Assembly (NCBI GenBank): GCA_028686565.1
Contig: JAQUBU010000055.1
Location: 1 to 11,228, forward strand
Reading direction: 5' to 3'
Length of the DNA: 11,228 bases
From: Syntrophomonadaceae bacterium
Lineage (GTDB): Bacteria; Bacillota; Syntrophomonadia; Syntrophomonadales; Syntrophomonadaceae
The translations under genes were made by a program, and so were the position numbers. Below are positions 1 through 6,382 of the stretch, in pieces. The notes below the pieces were generated by a model, which was not told where the DNA came from, made no database searches, and saw only the letters and a program-made list of their open reading frames with translations. Position 1 is the first letter of the stretch. Every line of letters starts with the position of its first letter.

Positions 1-1
1 C

Positions 2-118
2 TTTAACTTCCGGGCTCTCAAAAGCATAATGGTCAGATCACCGGTTGCCATACAGAACGTGAGACCGGAAATATTAAAGACTTTGGATGATCACAGACAG
101 GATAGTAGCAGATCTTAA
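2..118 (+). CDS. possible C-terminal end of a truncated gene
   Basis: An open frame enters from the left edge and runs 38 codons to a TAA at 116-118. The last residues read roughly ALKSIMVRSPVAIQNVRPE then ILKTLDDHRQDSSRS. The mix of hydrophobic and charged residues looks like a real protein tail, but no family is recognisable and 38 codons could be open by chance. It would converge on the minus-strand DUF89 gene, with the hairpins at 111-169 between the two. What is seen is only an open frame with a stop just before a hairpin; that it is a gene is inference. Confidence 0.35.
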   Translation, partial: FNFRALKSIMVRSPVAIQNVRPEILKTLDDHRQDSSRS

Positions 119-169
119 AAAAGAAATATTTTTAAGATCGGAAGCAACTGCTTCGCAGTTGCTTCCGAT
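111..169 (-). terminator. overlapping hairpins in the convergent gap; likely terminator of the DUF89 gene
   Basis: Two perfect inverted repeats overlap. The first has 11-nt arms at 111-121 and 129-139. The second has 15-nt arms at 137-151 and 155-169 around a TTC loop. Bases 137-139 belong to both, so the two hairpins cannot form fully at the same time. Read on the minus strand, the 15-bp stem comes just after the DUF89 stop codon and is followed by an A/T-rich run with several Ts, as expected of an intrinsic terminator. On the plus strand no U-run follows either stem. The larger stem also belongs to a repeat seen again near the right end of the window. Confidence 0.6.
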
Positions 170-190
170 GCAACGGAGCGGCGGGTTAGC
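137..190 (-). repeat. dispersed structured repeat, copy 1
   Basis: A 33-nt hairpin (137-169, ends ATCGGAAG and CTTCCGAT) is followed on the plus strand by TGCAACGGAGCGGCGGGTTA (169-188). The same layout recurs at 11126-11180 with a hairpin of identical length. At hairpin position 9 a C-G pair here is replaced by an A-T pair there, so pairing is kept while sequence changes. The copy ends at base 190, inside the stop codon of the DUF89 gene. The function is unknown. Confidence 0.6.
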
Positions 191-1056
191 TATTCTCTTA
201 TCAACATAATATCATTAAGTTCTGCATCAAATCTTTCTTTGAAAATATTGCATTTGCACAGAAATAAATAATATAAATTCCTGTGCTCAGTACCGTACAG
301 AGATTCAAAGTTGCCTAGCCCTTTGGAGATAATCAAGTCAGCCTTGTTAAATACGCTGACAAAGTTGCTGGAACATTGTTCTATTATCGTACCGGGAATA
401 TCAGTACCGTTGTTAATGATGCTGGCATAAGCGTCCATGCCTACATAGTAAGCATCTTCTTCGACAGCATCGTTTATAACCGGTTTCCCACGGGTGGCGA
501 AGTATATTTCCAGGCTGGGGTACTGTTCTTTAATAGTACGAATGAATATTTTGTCAAATACTATTTCGCCTGCATTGTCTCCCAGATAAAGAAGCTGTCT
601 GGCCTTATTCAAATCAGACTTTAATGAAAGGAAAACATCTTGCTGTAAGGCTTTCTTCAGGGTTTCGTGTACGGTTTGAAGAACTTTATCCCTGGATAAA
701 TCATAGCCGGGGCCAAAGTCAATGATATTACCGGCAGCAGCAAATTTTAGAGCAGTCTGCAGATGATCGCTGGAAGATTCAATCAGTACAGTAAAATCAC
801 ATTCGAGTTTAAGCATTTCCTGGTTATAAAAGTGTTTCTGCTCCTTATAGGGGTCGGAATTTTGCAGTGCGTCTTTTAATGCCTGTTGAATCTTTTGCGC
901 TAAATATGGCGCGCTTGTGTTGCCGTTGATTTCAACCAGTTCCTGCAGGATTTTCTTTATCAGTCTACATTGCTCTTCTTCAGACTCCAGGTGAACTTTA
1001 GCTAATCTAATTGCTTGGTTAAGTAAGCAGGGAAGGCAATTTATACTCAATTTCAT
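190..1056 (-). CDS. DUF89 / ARMT1-like metal-dependent phosphatase family protein
   Basis: A 288-residue protein of the DUF89 (ARMT1-like) family. Studied members are metal-dependent phosphatases proposed to remove damaged or overflow sugar phosphates; the substrate of this one cannot be read from sequence. An N-terminal CLPC motif (Cys7, Cys10) is typical of the prokaryotic members. The core motifs follow in order: AAAGNIIDFG (106-115), LGDNAGEIVFD (158-168, with the Asp160-Asn161 pair), KPVINDA (191-197, Asp196) and SKGLGNFESL (244-253). These residues fit the known metal and phosphate site. The length matches bacterial and archaeal members. No signal peptide is visible, so it is cytoplasmic. 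The ATG is preceded by GAGGAGG (1067-1073 on the plus strand) at good spacing. It appears monocistronic, with a palindromic element starting only 66 bp upstream of its start. Confidence 0.88.
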   Translation of the reverse strand: MKLSINCLPCLLNQAIRLAKVHLESEEEQCRLIKKILQELVEINGNTSAPYLAQKIQQALKDALQNSDPYKEQKHFYNQEMLKLECDFTVLIESSSDHLQTALKFAAAGNIIDFGPGYDLSRDKVLQTVHETLKKALQQDVFLSLKSDLNKARQLLYLGDNAGEIVFDKIFIRTIKEQYPSLEIYFATRGKPVINDAVEEDAYYVGMDAYASIINNGTDIPGTIIEQCSSNFVSVFNKADLIISKGLGNFESLYGTEHRNLYYLFLCKCNIFKERFDAELNDIMLIRE

Positions 1057-1121
1057 GCCAGGTAAACCTCCTCGATTATTAGTCTGTCTAAAAGTACGGT
1101 TATTAAGTCGGTAACATAATT

Positions 1122-1411
1122 GCTTAGCTAGTTGCCCCTGAAAAACTCGTAAAATCTAAATGTGGGATGCATAAATATTCAGCGGAAAGTCTTCGCATGG
1201 AAAACACCTTCAGCTTGTCTCGCAGTTCAAGGGGTACCGGGCAAAATACACATCCTTGTTCCGTTGCCCTCTCGCGACATCCGTGTCGCTCGCCCCCTTT
1301 CACTTGCTTGCCTTCGCTGGGTGTTATTGCCATGCTCCGCCAACATCCGCACTCATATTTATGCATCCCAGATTATCAAACAGGGAGTTTTTCAGGGGTA
1401 ACTAGCTAAGC
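1122..1411. mobile_element. MITE-like 290-bp palindromic element
   Basis: The element is bounded by 27-nt inverted repeats, 1122-1148 and 1385-1411, that match at 26 of 27 positions (outer end GCTTAGCTAGTT). A second, perfect 16-nt inverted pair, TGGGATGCATAAATAT, lies inside at 1163-1178 and 1355-1370. The centre holds a small hairpin, GCGACA-TCCG-TGTCGC, at 1274-1289. Open frames of about 80 codons on both strands begin MHKY and end FSG(A/V)TS. They are mirror images produced by the palindrome, not genes. No transposase is present and no clear target-site duplication is seen. A non-autonomous transposable element (MITE) is the best reading; a large structured RNA or another palindromic repeat is the alternative. 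Confidence 0.65.
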
Positions 1412-1458
1412 TTCAAAGATTCACCGGCTGGTGGATAGGTTTAAAATCCCTATTTTAC

Positions 1459-1488
1459 TTGAAGGAGAAATAACCTTTTGTGTATAAT
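1459..1488 (+). promoter_or_regulatory. candidate sigma-A promoter for the yibE/F gene
   Basis: TTGAAG at 1459-1464 and a perfect TATAAT at 1483-1488 are separated by 18 bases. This would start transcription near 1495 and give a leader of about 310 nt before the GTG start at 1807. That leader contains the structured repeat at 1577-1643. The -35 box matches consensus at only four of six positions. Confidence 0.45.
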
Positions 1489-1576
1489 GGATTTATGAGC
1501 ATATGACCATAAACCCATTATTCTATATTATTGCTCTTGTTACTGTCATGTCAAGATATCATTTAATATCATATTT

Positions 1577-1643
1577 ATAACGAGGCCAAAAGATGTCCCC
1601 CGTTTCTTTAAGCGGTTGGGTTCTAATCTCCCGCCTCGTTGCA
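1577..1643 (+). repeat. dispersed structured repeat in the yibE/F leader, copy 2
   Basis: AACGAGGC (1579-1586) and GCCTCGTT (1633-1640) form a perfect 8-bp closing stem. Inside, CCC/GGG and CCG/CGG complementarities flank a T-rich stretch. The 5' half (ATAACGAGGC, then AAAAG, CCC and TTTAAG) resembles the sequence at 6332-6366. The 3' half, CTAATCTCCCGCCTCGTTGC at 1623-1642, resembles the reverse strand of the repeats at 169-189 and 11160-11180. It may be a structured leader element or a small repetitive sequence; the sequence alone does not decide. Confidence 0.55.
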
Positions 1644-1806
1644 GCTGTGCTAGATAGCCGCCCGCACGCTATTTGTGAGCTGATTTATTATTGGGTAAAT
1701 CGTTCCTATTATAAGTTAAATGAGAGGAGTAAATTGTTTTTAGGGTTAGGAAGATTCTTAAACTAAACAACGAGCAATGATTCCAACTTTTCGGGAGGTA
1801 ATATAA

Positions 1807-2985
1807 GTGCGGAAAATATTAAAAATTGTTTTAACATGCTGGCTGCTTATGTATAGTGTAATTTGGGTTCCTGGAGTGGCTCTGGGACAGAGCGAAACCC
1901 CTGAGTTATTACCAGACACAAAGTACCTGGAATTATATGAAAAAGCCGTAGTGCTGGAAATAGATGAAATTAGCAAAAATAAAAATAATGCATTTCAGGG
2001 AAGCCTGGTGGAACAAAAGGTAAAAGTCCGGGTTCTTAGTGGTCAATATAAAGGGAAAACATTAACTGCCCAAAACACCTTATCAGGAACCGAAGGATAT
2101 GATATTGAGTTAAAGGCAGATGATGAGGTTGTATTATATATTACCGTTGAAGAGAAGATGGATGGAGAGAAGTCTATACAGAATATCTATGTTGCTGACC
2201 GGGTTCGAAGTAATGCACTGGGCTGGCTAGGTTTGCTTTTTGTGGGTCTTATAATCGTTATTGGGCGAGTACAGGGTATCAAGGCGCTTATGGGCCTCGG
2301 AGTAACTATTATAGGTGTTTATAAAGTACTGCTCCCCGGTCTCATGGCTGGTAAATCCCCCTTGCCTCTGACTATATTAGTTTTAATCGGAGTTACTCTG
2401 CTTACTATGATCTTTGTCGCGGGATTTACCCAAAAGGCACTTGCCGCCACGCTGGGAACCTTGGGCGGACTGCTGACAGCTGGATTTTTGGCCTATGCCT
2501 TTGGTGATTTGGCCCAACTCAGCGGACTGGCAACTGAAGAAGACCGTATGCTTCTATATGTGGAAGGCTTAAAATTTGATATGAGGGGTCTGCTCTTCTC
2601 TGGAATTCTTATCGGGGCATTAGGCGCGATCATGGATGTAGCTATGTCGGTAGCTTCAGCAATAAGCGAGATTAAGAAGGCTAATCACTCAATACGACCA
2701 ATGCAGCTGGTAGCTGCAGGAATGAACGTAGGCCGCGATATTATGGGAACCATGGCCAATACTCTCATTCTTGCCTATACCGGTGGTGCTTTGCCGTTTA
2801 TGCTTCTATTTATGGCTTATAAGATGGAACCAATCAGAATAGTTAACTGGGAATTAATTGCCACTGAAATCGTCCGGGCTCTGGTAGGTAGTATTGGTTT
2901 AATTATTTGTGTTCCCATCACTGCTCTGGTAGCAGGGTGGCTGGCTGGTCGCTCTGCAGGATTGGAAAAGAGGGAAAGCATTTGA
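1807..2985 (+). CDS. YibE/F family membrane protein
   Basis: A 392-residue integral membrane protein of the YibE/F family, whose biochemical role is not established. Residues 1-27 form a signal-like hydrophobic segment. Residues 30-132 are a soluble, beta-rich region with a motif around VLSGQYKGKTLTAQN, presumably outside the membrane. Seven or so membrane segments follow between about 137 and 382. The family signature region is clear: FSGILIGALGAIMDVAMS (264-281), SAISEIKK (284-291) and MNVGRDIMGTMANTL (306-320). The GTG start is supported by GGGAGG at 1793-1798. In some genomes two YibE/F genes are paired, but here a broken ABC ATPase gene follows directly. The long leader with a conserved repeat hints at post-initiation regulation, which is inference. 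Family assignment is firm and function is open. Confidence 0.92.
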   Translation: MRKILKIVLTCWLLMYSVIWVPGVALGQSETPELLPDTKYLELYEKAVVLEIDEISKNKNNAFQGSLVEQKVKVRVLSGQYKGKTLTAQNTLSGTEGYDIELKADDEVVLYITVEEKMDGEKSIQNIYVADRVRSNALGWLGLLFVGLIIVIGRVQGIKALMGLGVTIIGVYKVLLPGLMAGKSPLPLTILVLIGVTLLTMIFVAGFTQKALAATLGTLGGLLTAGFLAYAFGDLAQLSGLATEEDRMLLYVEGLKFDMRGLLFSGILIGALGAIMDVAMSVASAISEIKKANHSIRPMQLVAAGMNVGRDIMGTMANTLILAYTGGALPFMLLFMAYKMEPIRIVNWELIATEIVRALVGSIGLIICVPITALVAGWLAGRSAGLEKRESI

Positions 2986-3023
2986 TAGTAAAGTGCAATC
3001 AATGGTTTGTCTTGACAGCGAAT

Positions 3024-3395
3024 CGGAAACGTTATTACATGCATATGAGCGGGGGAGAACAACAACTGGTTTTTCTGGCTCGCGCCCTGGCTCAGGAAGC
3101 CTGCTGCTATATACTCGATTAGCCAACTTCTCATCTTGATTATAATAACCAGCATGCTATTATGAGAACCCTGGAACAGATTATTAAAGTCCAAAGCTGT
3201 GTTATTCTCATAGCAATACATGACCCCAACCTGGCCCTTTCCTTTGCCGATACTGCACTCATGTTGAACGAGGGCTGTATTCTGGACATGGGGGAAGTTC
3301 AGAACACTATGACAGCCGCAAACCTCTCGACTCTCTATAATATGGATTTGGGAATTGTCTCTATAGATGGTAAAAACATAATAATATGCAATTAA
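3024..3395 (+). pseudogene. remnant of an iron/cobalamin-type ABC transporter ATPase
   Basis: Only the C-terminal half of an ABC ATPase remains. The signature MSGGEQQLVFLARALAQE begins at 3045, followed by the Walker B region YILD, a TAG stop at 3120-3122, then PTSHLD in the same frame. The D-loop, the H-loop (AIHDPNLALSFAD) and a normal end at TAA 3393-3395 follow. The stop stands exactly where the catalytic glutamate belongs (GAG or GAA to TAG). The first 130 or so residues, including Walker A and the Q-loop, are missing, and the fragment starts within 60 bp of the yibE/F stop codon. The sequence style is that of FecE/BtuD-like importers of iron chelates or corrinoids. No permease or binding-protein partner is nearby. 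A deletion plus a nonsense change means it cannot make an active ATPase. Confidence 0.85.
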
Positions 3396-3657
3396 CCCGG
3401 TTATAATATAAAAAAAGCTGGAAACAAGAGGACAATAAGAGCAAATTATTTTAAATTCAGTAGGTATGGTGGCATCCTGATTCCCCTAAACTTGCCTTTA
3501 CGTTGCTGTCATTCAGGTAAAATAACAATTGAATGTCATAAGAAGGGTTTTGTACAAATTTTTCCGTCATGTCCCGGCGGGAATCGCTACCCAAATACCG
3601 CATATCGCCTTGGGAATATTCCCAAAATATCAGCAAGTAAAATATTAAAGTAGAATT
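3396..3657. other. intergenic stretch without a recognisable gene
   Basis: Between the ABC remnant and the candidate promoter of the mod operon I see no credible coding frame. The one clear structure is the perfect 16-bp palindrome TTGGGAATATTCCCAA at 3610-3625, reported separately. A short CCCGGCGGG palindrome lies near 3573. The stretch may be partly decayed former ABC transporter sequence, but no motif shows this. Confidence 0.4.
3610..3625. promoter_or_regulatory. perfect 16-bp palindrome, possible operator
   Basis: TTGGGAATATTCCCAA is an exact self-complementary sequence about 35 bp upstream of the candidate promoter of the mod operon. Dimeric regulators bind sites of this kind. It does not match a ModE site that I can recall. 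The role is inferred from symmetry and position only. Confidence 0.3.
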
Positions 3658-3686
3658 TTGTCGCTTTAGAAGGAATTAATTAAATT
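3658..3686 (+). promoter_or_regulatory. weak candidate promoter for the riboswitch-mod operon
   Basis: TTGTCG (3658-3663) and TAAATT (3681-3686) are spaced by 17 bases, with four of six matches in each box. Transcription would start near 3693, leaving room for the whole aptamer. A perfect TATAAT at 3713-3718 looks better by sequence, but it would start transcription around 3725 and remove the 5' strand of aptamer stem P1. It therefore cannot serve the full riboswitch. Confidence is low because neither box is strong. Confidence 0.3.
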
Positions 3687-3717
3687 GTGCAGAATAATAA
3701 AGAGCATATGCTTATAA

Positions 3718-3812
3718 TTCTCCGAGCCGAATGACCTACCGGTAATCCAACGGACATTCGGCCGATAGGGTGCAGTGGGAAACTGCTGTGCCTCCCAGTG
3801 TGGAAAGGAGAA
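3718..3812 (+). promoter_or_regulatory. Moco-family (molybdenum/tungsten cofactor) riboswitch aptamer
   Basis: The stretch carries the landmarks of the MOCO RNA motif. P1 is TTCTCC (3718-3723) with GGAGAA (3807-3812). A perfect 8-bp stem joins GCCGAATG (3726-3733) and CATTCGGC (3755-3762) around ACCTACCGG. Next come CCGATAGGG and a GCAGT/ACTGC hairpin (3772-3786). The hallmark GCCTCCC (3789-3795) and GGAAAGG (3802-3808) close the motif. The family binds, or is proposed to bind, molybdenum or tungsten cofactor and controls cofactor synthesis and Mo/W transport genes. It sits ahead of modA, as expected, with an intrinsic terminator between. Assignment rests on remembered consensus blocks and on the pairing seen here. 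Confidence 0.85.
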
Positions 3813-3851
3813 GAGTTGTACATGTTTTGTGCAGCTTTATGTGCTGGCTTA

Positions 3852-3893
3852 AACAGCTTGGTGCGCCTTTCCGCCCAGGTTGTTTTTTATTTT
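3852..3893 (+). terminator. intrinsic terminator, expression platform of the riboswitch
   Basis: Arms 3852-3865 and 3872-3884 form 13 base pairs, including G-U pairs, with one bulged T at 3862. The stem closes with GCG/CGC over the loop CCTTTC, and TTTTTTATTTT follows directly. It lies between the aptamer and modA, so ligand binding most likely leads to premature termination. The loop and 3' arm (3866-3874) are complementary to aptamer bases 3800-3808, giving a possible alternative pairing. Confidence 0.8.
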
Positions 3894-3955
3894 CTGCGGA
3901 AGGAGGAAGCGTTTAAAAAAATATTGGGATTGTATATTAAAGAGGAGGAATATGT

Positions 3956-4750
3956 GTGAAAAAGTTCTGTAGTATATTGTTGACGATTATCCTGGTTATG
4001 GGTTTGGCATTGGTTGCCGGCTGCAGCAAAGAGGAACCTGCTCCTCAGCCTGCCGAACAGGAAAAGACATCTTTTGAAGGCAAAACACTTAATTTGTATG
4101 TTGCTGCAGGCATGAAGAAGCCAATGGATCAGGTGATAAAGTCTTTTGAAGAAGAAAGCAAAGCGAAAGTTGCGGTTAATTATGGCCCCTCCGGAGGTCT
4201 TTATGCGCAGATTGAACAGGGACAGCCCTGCGACCTTTATTATTCAGCTGACTGGATATACATTGATAAAACTGAGCAGGCCGGCAAGCTGGAGGAAGGC
4301 AAAAAATTTCTAAAAGACAACATGGTTGTAGTAGTATCCAAAACTGGTAAAAGCAAGGTTGCTAAAATCGAAGATTTGGGTAATGCCAACGTAACTATAG
4401 TTATTGCTGATCCTCAGGCACCTGCCGGAGCATATGCCAAAAAAGGCATCGAAACTCTTGGTCTTTGGGAAAAGGTGTCTCCAAATGTTAAAGCAATGCC
4501 CACAACCGTTAACCAGGTGGCAATTATGGTGAAAGAAGACCAGGTGGATGCCGGGCTGGTATATTCCAGTGTAGCCAACGGCAATGAAATGGAAATAGTA
4601 GAAGTGCTTGATGAAAAATACACCGGTGACATTGTCTTTGGTTCAGCTGTGATCAAAGGCGGGGATACCGAACTGGCCAGAGCATTTGCCCAATGTGCTC
4701 TTGACAATATTACCGTATTTGAACAATACGGATGGAAAGCATATGAATAA
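3956..4750 (+). CDS. modA: molybdate/tungstate ABC transporter substrate-binding lipoprotein
   Basis: A 264-residue solute-binding lipoprotein that captures molybdate, possibly tungstate, outside the membrane and delivers it to the permease. The signal peptide ends in a lipobox LVAGC with Cys23 as the lipidated residue. Typical ModA blocks follow: LYVAAGMKKPM (47-57), NYGPSGGLYAQIEQG (75-89), SADW (97-100), ADPQAPAGAYAKKGIETLGL (151-170) and DAGLVYSS (198-205). The serine usual after AA in the first block is glycine (Gly52), so oxyanion contacts may differ from the E. coli protein. The TupA-type TTTS motif is absent. The GTG start has GAGGAGG at 3942-3948; the overlapping ATG at 3952 is in another frame and soon hits a stop. 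The gene ends 8 nt inside modB. Expression is expected to fall when Moco is plentiful, through the upstream riboswitch. Confidence 0.92.
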   Translation: MKKFCSILLTIILVMGLALVAGCSKEEPAPQPAEQEKTSFEGKTLNLYVAAGMKKPMDQVIKSFEEESKAKVAVNYGPSGGLYAQIEQGQPCDLYYSADWIYIDKTEQAGKLEEGKKFLKDNMVVVVSKTGKSKVAKIEDLGNANVTIVIADPQAPAGAYAKKGIETLGLWEKVSPNVKAMPTTVNQVAIMVKEDQVDAGLVYSSVANGNEMEIVEVLDEKYTGDIVFGSAVIKGGDTELARAFAQCALDNITVFEQYGWKAYE

Positions 4751-5516
4751 AAATATTATCAAAATTTTCTTTATACCTTTATTTTTTCTTTTAATTGTTT
4801 TTCCCATCCTGGCACTGATTTTTAATTTGAGTGTAGATGGGATCCAGGCTACTATGGTAGACCCCTTTTTTTGGGATAGTGTAAAAAATACCATGCTGGC
4901 TGCCTTGTTGGCAGCTGGGATGGCGGTAGTGGTAGCAGTGGGCTTTGCCTACTACCATTTGTTTCATCCTGAATCCCTGGTCTATAAAGTGGCAAACTTG
5001 TTTAATGACTTGCCGATAGCTTTGCCGCATACGGTTGCTGGTTTGGCCTTGCTGCTGGCTTTTGGCCGAAAGACATTTGGCTTTCTAGGCGAGACAGGTG
5101 CGGCCTTTACCCTTTTTGTAGTTATACTGGCTATGTTTTTTGTATCCTACTCCCTGGCTGCCCGTACCCTGGTGTCGGGAGTAGATAATATGGAACCCGA
5201 AGTTATTGACGTAGCCAGGACGCTTGGCGACAATACTGTTCAGGTATACTTCAAAATAGTACTGCCTCTAATGCGGGAAGCAATTTTTTCCGGGTTTGTC
5301 CTGGGCTTTTCCCGATCTTTAAGTGAATTTGCTGCGGTAATCATGTTCGGAGGAAATATGCCAGGGCGAACTCAGGTTTTGGCATCTTATGTATTTACCA
5401 AAGTTGAGGTGGGAGACCTTGATATGGCAGTAACCGCTGCGGTATTTTGCGTAGCCTTGTCATTCCTCATTGTATCAGTATTGAGTATTAGGAGGCCGAA
5501 ATATGCTGAAAGCTAA
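4743..5516 (+). CDS. modB: molybdate/tungstate ABC transporter permease
   Basis: A 257-residue inner-membrane permease that forms the oxyanion channel, presumably as a homodimer with two ModC subunits. About six membrane segments are visible, near 8-28, 49-70, 92-107, 122-140, 180-203 and 229-248. The cytoplasmic coupling (EAA) loop is EPEVIDVARTLGDNTVQ (151-167) followed by IVLPLM, in a ModB-like form. The GFSRSLSEFAAVIMFGGN block (188-205) is characteristic of ModB and sulfate permeases. The ATG at 4743 overlaps the modA stop, implying translational coupling. An in-frame start 57 nt earlier would only add residues encoded inside modA and is unlikely. The stop lies 14 nt inside modC. Confidence 0.92.
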   Translation: MNKNIIKIFFIPLFFLLIVFPILALIFNLSVDGIQATMVDPFFWDSVKNTMLAALLAAGMAVVVAVGFAYYHLFHPESLVYKVANLFNDLPIALPHTVAGLALLLAFGRKTFGFLGETGAAFTLFVVILAMFFVSYSLAARTLVSGVDNMEPEVIDVARTLGDNTVQVYFKIVLPLMREAIFSGFVLGFSRSLSEFAAVIMFGGNMPGRTQVLASYVFTKVEVGDLDMAVTAAVFCVALSFLIVSVLSIRRPKYAES

Positions 5517-6183
5517 TGGAATCAATAAGCGATACGGACATCAAATCGTGCTGCAGCAGGCCAGTCTGGAGGTTAAATCCGAAATCAAGGCTCTCATCGG
5601 TATTAACGGTAGTGGCAAGTCCACCTTTTTAAAAATTGTGGCCGGTATTGTAGAACCCGATGAGGGCCAAGTAGTGATCAATGAAAGAGATGTTAGCAGC
5701 TTGCCGCCGGAGTTGCGGCATGTGGGCTATGTTCCCCAGCATCCTGCTCTATTTAAACATTTGACTGTTAAGGATAATGTGCTTTATGGATTGCGCAAGG
5801 AAGCAAAGGTTGATTACATGAAAGTCGTAGAAATGCTGGACATTAAGGATGTACTTCATAAACGACCGCATGAGCTCAGTGGTGGTTATAAAAGCAGGGC
5901 TTCCCTGGCCCGAGCCCTGGTGCCCCAACCGCAAATATTGCTTATGGATGAGCCTTTGACTGGAATGGATGTTGTTTTAAAAGAAAGAATTCTGCCTGAT
6001 TTCCGCAGAGTACTAAAGGAACTCCAGGTTCCGGTTCTTTATATTACCCATGATCCCAAAGAGGCCGAATTGCTGGCAGACAGCTATGCAATTATAGATA
6101 ACGGAAAAATACATTCAGTAAATACGTCTATAGAAGCTTTTGATATTATTCATAACAGTATCCTGCAAGCCTATAGTTGTTAA
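5503..6183 (+). CDS. modC: molybdate/tungstate ABC transporter ATP-binding protein (short form)
   Basis: A 226-residue ABC ATPase that powers the ModB permease. All motifs are present: Walker A GINGSGKST (33-41), Q-loop Gln79 in VPQHPALF, signature LSGGYKSRASLARAL (125-139), Walker B ILLMDEP (145-151) and H-loop His183 in ITHDPKE. The signature has Tyr where Gln is usual (LSGGY), a mild variant. E. coli ModC has about 350 residues with a C-terminal MOP domain that binds molybdate. This protein ends after the ATPase core, so the feedback inhibition linked to that domain is probably absent and control may rest on the riboswitch. It overlaps modB by 14 nt and is the last gene before a strong terminator. 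Specificity for Mo versus W cannot be read from it. Confidence 0.9.
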   Translation: MLKANGINKRYGHQIVLQQASLEVKSEIKALIGINGSGKSTFLKIVAGIVEPDEGQVVINERDVSSLPPELRHVGYVPQHPALFKHLTVKDNVLYGLRKEAKVDYMKVVEMLDIKDVLHKRPHELSGGYKSRASLARALVPQPQILLMDEPLTGMDVVLKERILPDFRRVLKELQVPVLYITHDPKEAELLADSYAIIDNGKIHSVNTSIEAFDIIHNSILQAYSC

Positions 6184-6233
6184 ACACCTCTACTTATTTA
6201 AAGGATTGAAAATAAATCATATTCTAAAACTAC

Positions 6234-6275
6234 AAAGTTGGTCAGGACTCATAGTGTAGTCCTGACCAACTTTTT
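6234..6275 (+). terminator. intrinsic terminator of the mod operon
   Basis: A perfect 16-nt inverted repeat (6234-6249 and 6258-6273) surrounds an 8-nt loop, and the stem runs into TTTTT at 6271-6275. It begins 51 bp after the modC stop. The A-rich 5' foot means it could also work on the minus strand, but no gene there needs it. Confidence 0.9.
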
Positions 6276-6331
6276 GAATAAAGTATTAAATATTTTAATA
6301 AACATATGCTCGTAATAAAGTATAATTACCA

Positions 6332-6382
6332 TATAACGAGGCGAAAAGTGTTCCCGCTTTTTTAAGTGTACGCCACGGCGTT
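6332..6382 (+). repeat. dispersed structured repeat next to the methyltransferase RBS, copy 3
   Basis: ATAACGAGGC at 6333-6342 opens a block (AAAAG, TTCCCG, TTTTTTAAG) that parallels the yibE/F leader repeat at 1577-1612. The closing pairing differs: AACG pairs with CGTT (about 6379-6382), and GGCG with CGCC (about 6371-6374), across an unequal internal loop. AAAAG/CTTTT can form an inner stem. The 3' strand touches the ribosome binding site AGGAGG at 6383-6388, so folding could affect translation. A TATAAT at 6321-6326 lies just upstream, without a good -35 box. Confidence 0.5.

Noticed and set aside
1124..1409. Open frames of about 80 codons on both strands inside the palindromic element, both starting MHKY and ending alike
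   Set aside because: They mirror one another because the element is an inverted repeat. They have no supporting ribosome binding site or protein family and depend on the repeat arms.
3120..3122. TAG in the ABC ATPase read as pyrrolysine or another recoded codon
   Set aside because: The N-terminal half with Walker A is also missing, the residue replaced is the catalytic glutamate, and TAG ends other genes in this window (DUF89, crotonase). Pseudogene is the simpler explanation.
3713..3718. A perfect TATAAT just before the Moco aptamer
   Set aside because: Transcription from it would begin about 7 bases downstream, inside the aptamer, and lose the 5' strand of P1. No suitable -35 box lies at 16-18 bp.
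4414..4707. Minus-strand open frame opposite modA
   Set aside because: It is a shadow of a clearly conserved gene, with no family features of its own.
1497..6311. GAGCATATG or its complement at about 1497, 3702 and 6303, near TATAAT boxes
   Set aside because: The shared core is only 9 bases and partly self-complementary. Spacing and orientation relative to the TATAAT boxes differ, so chance is likely.
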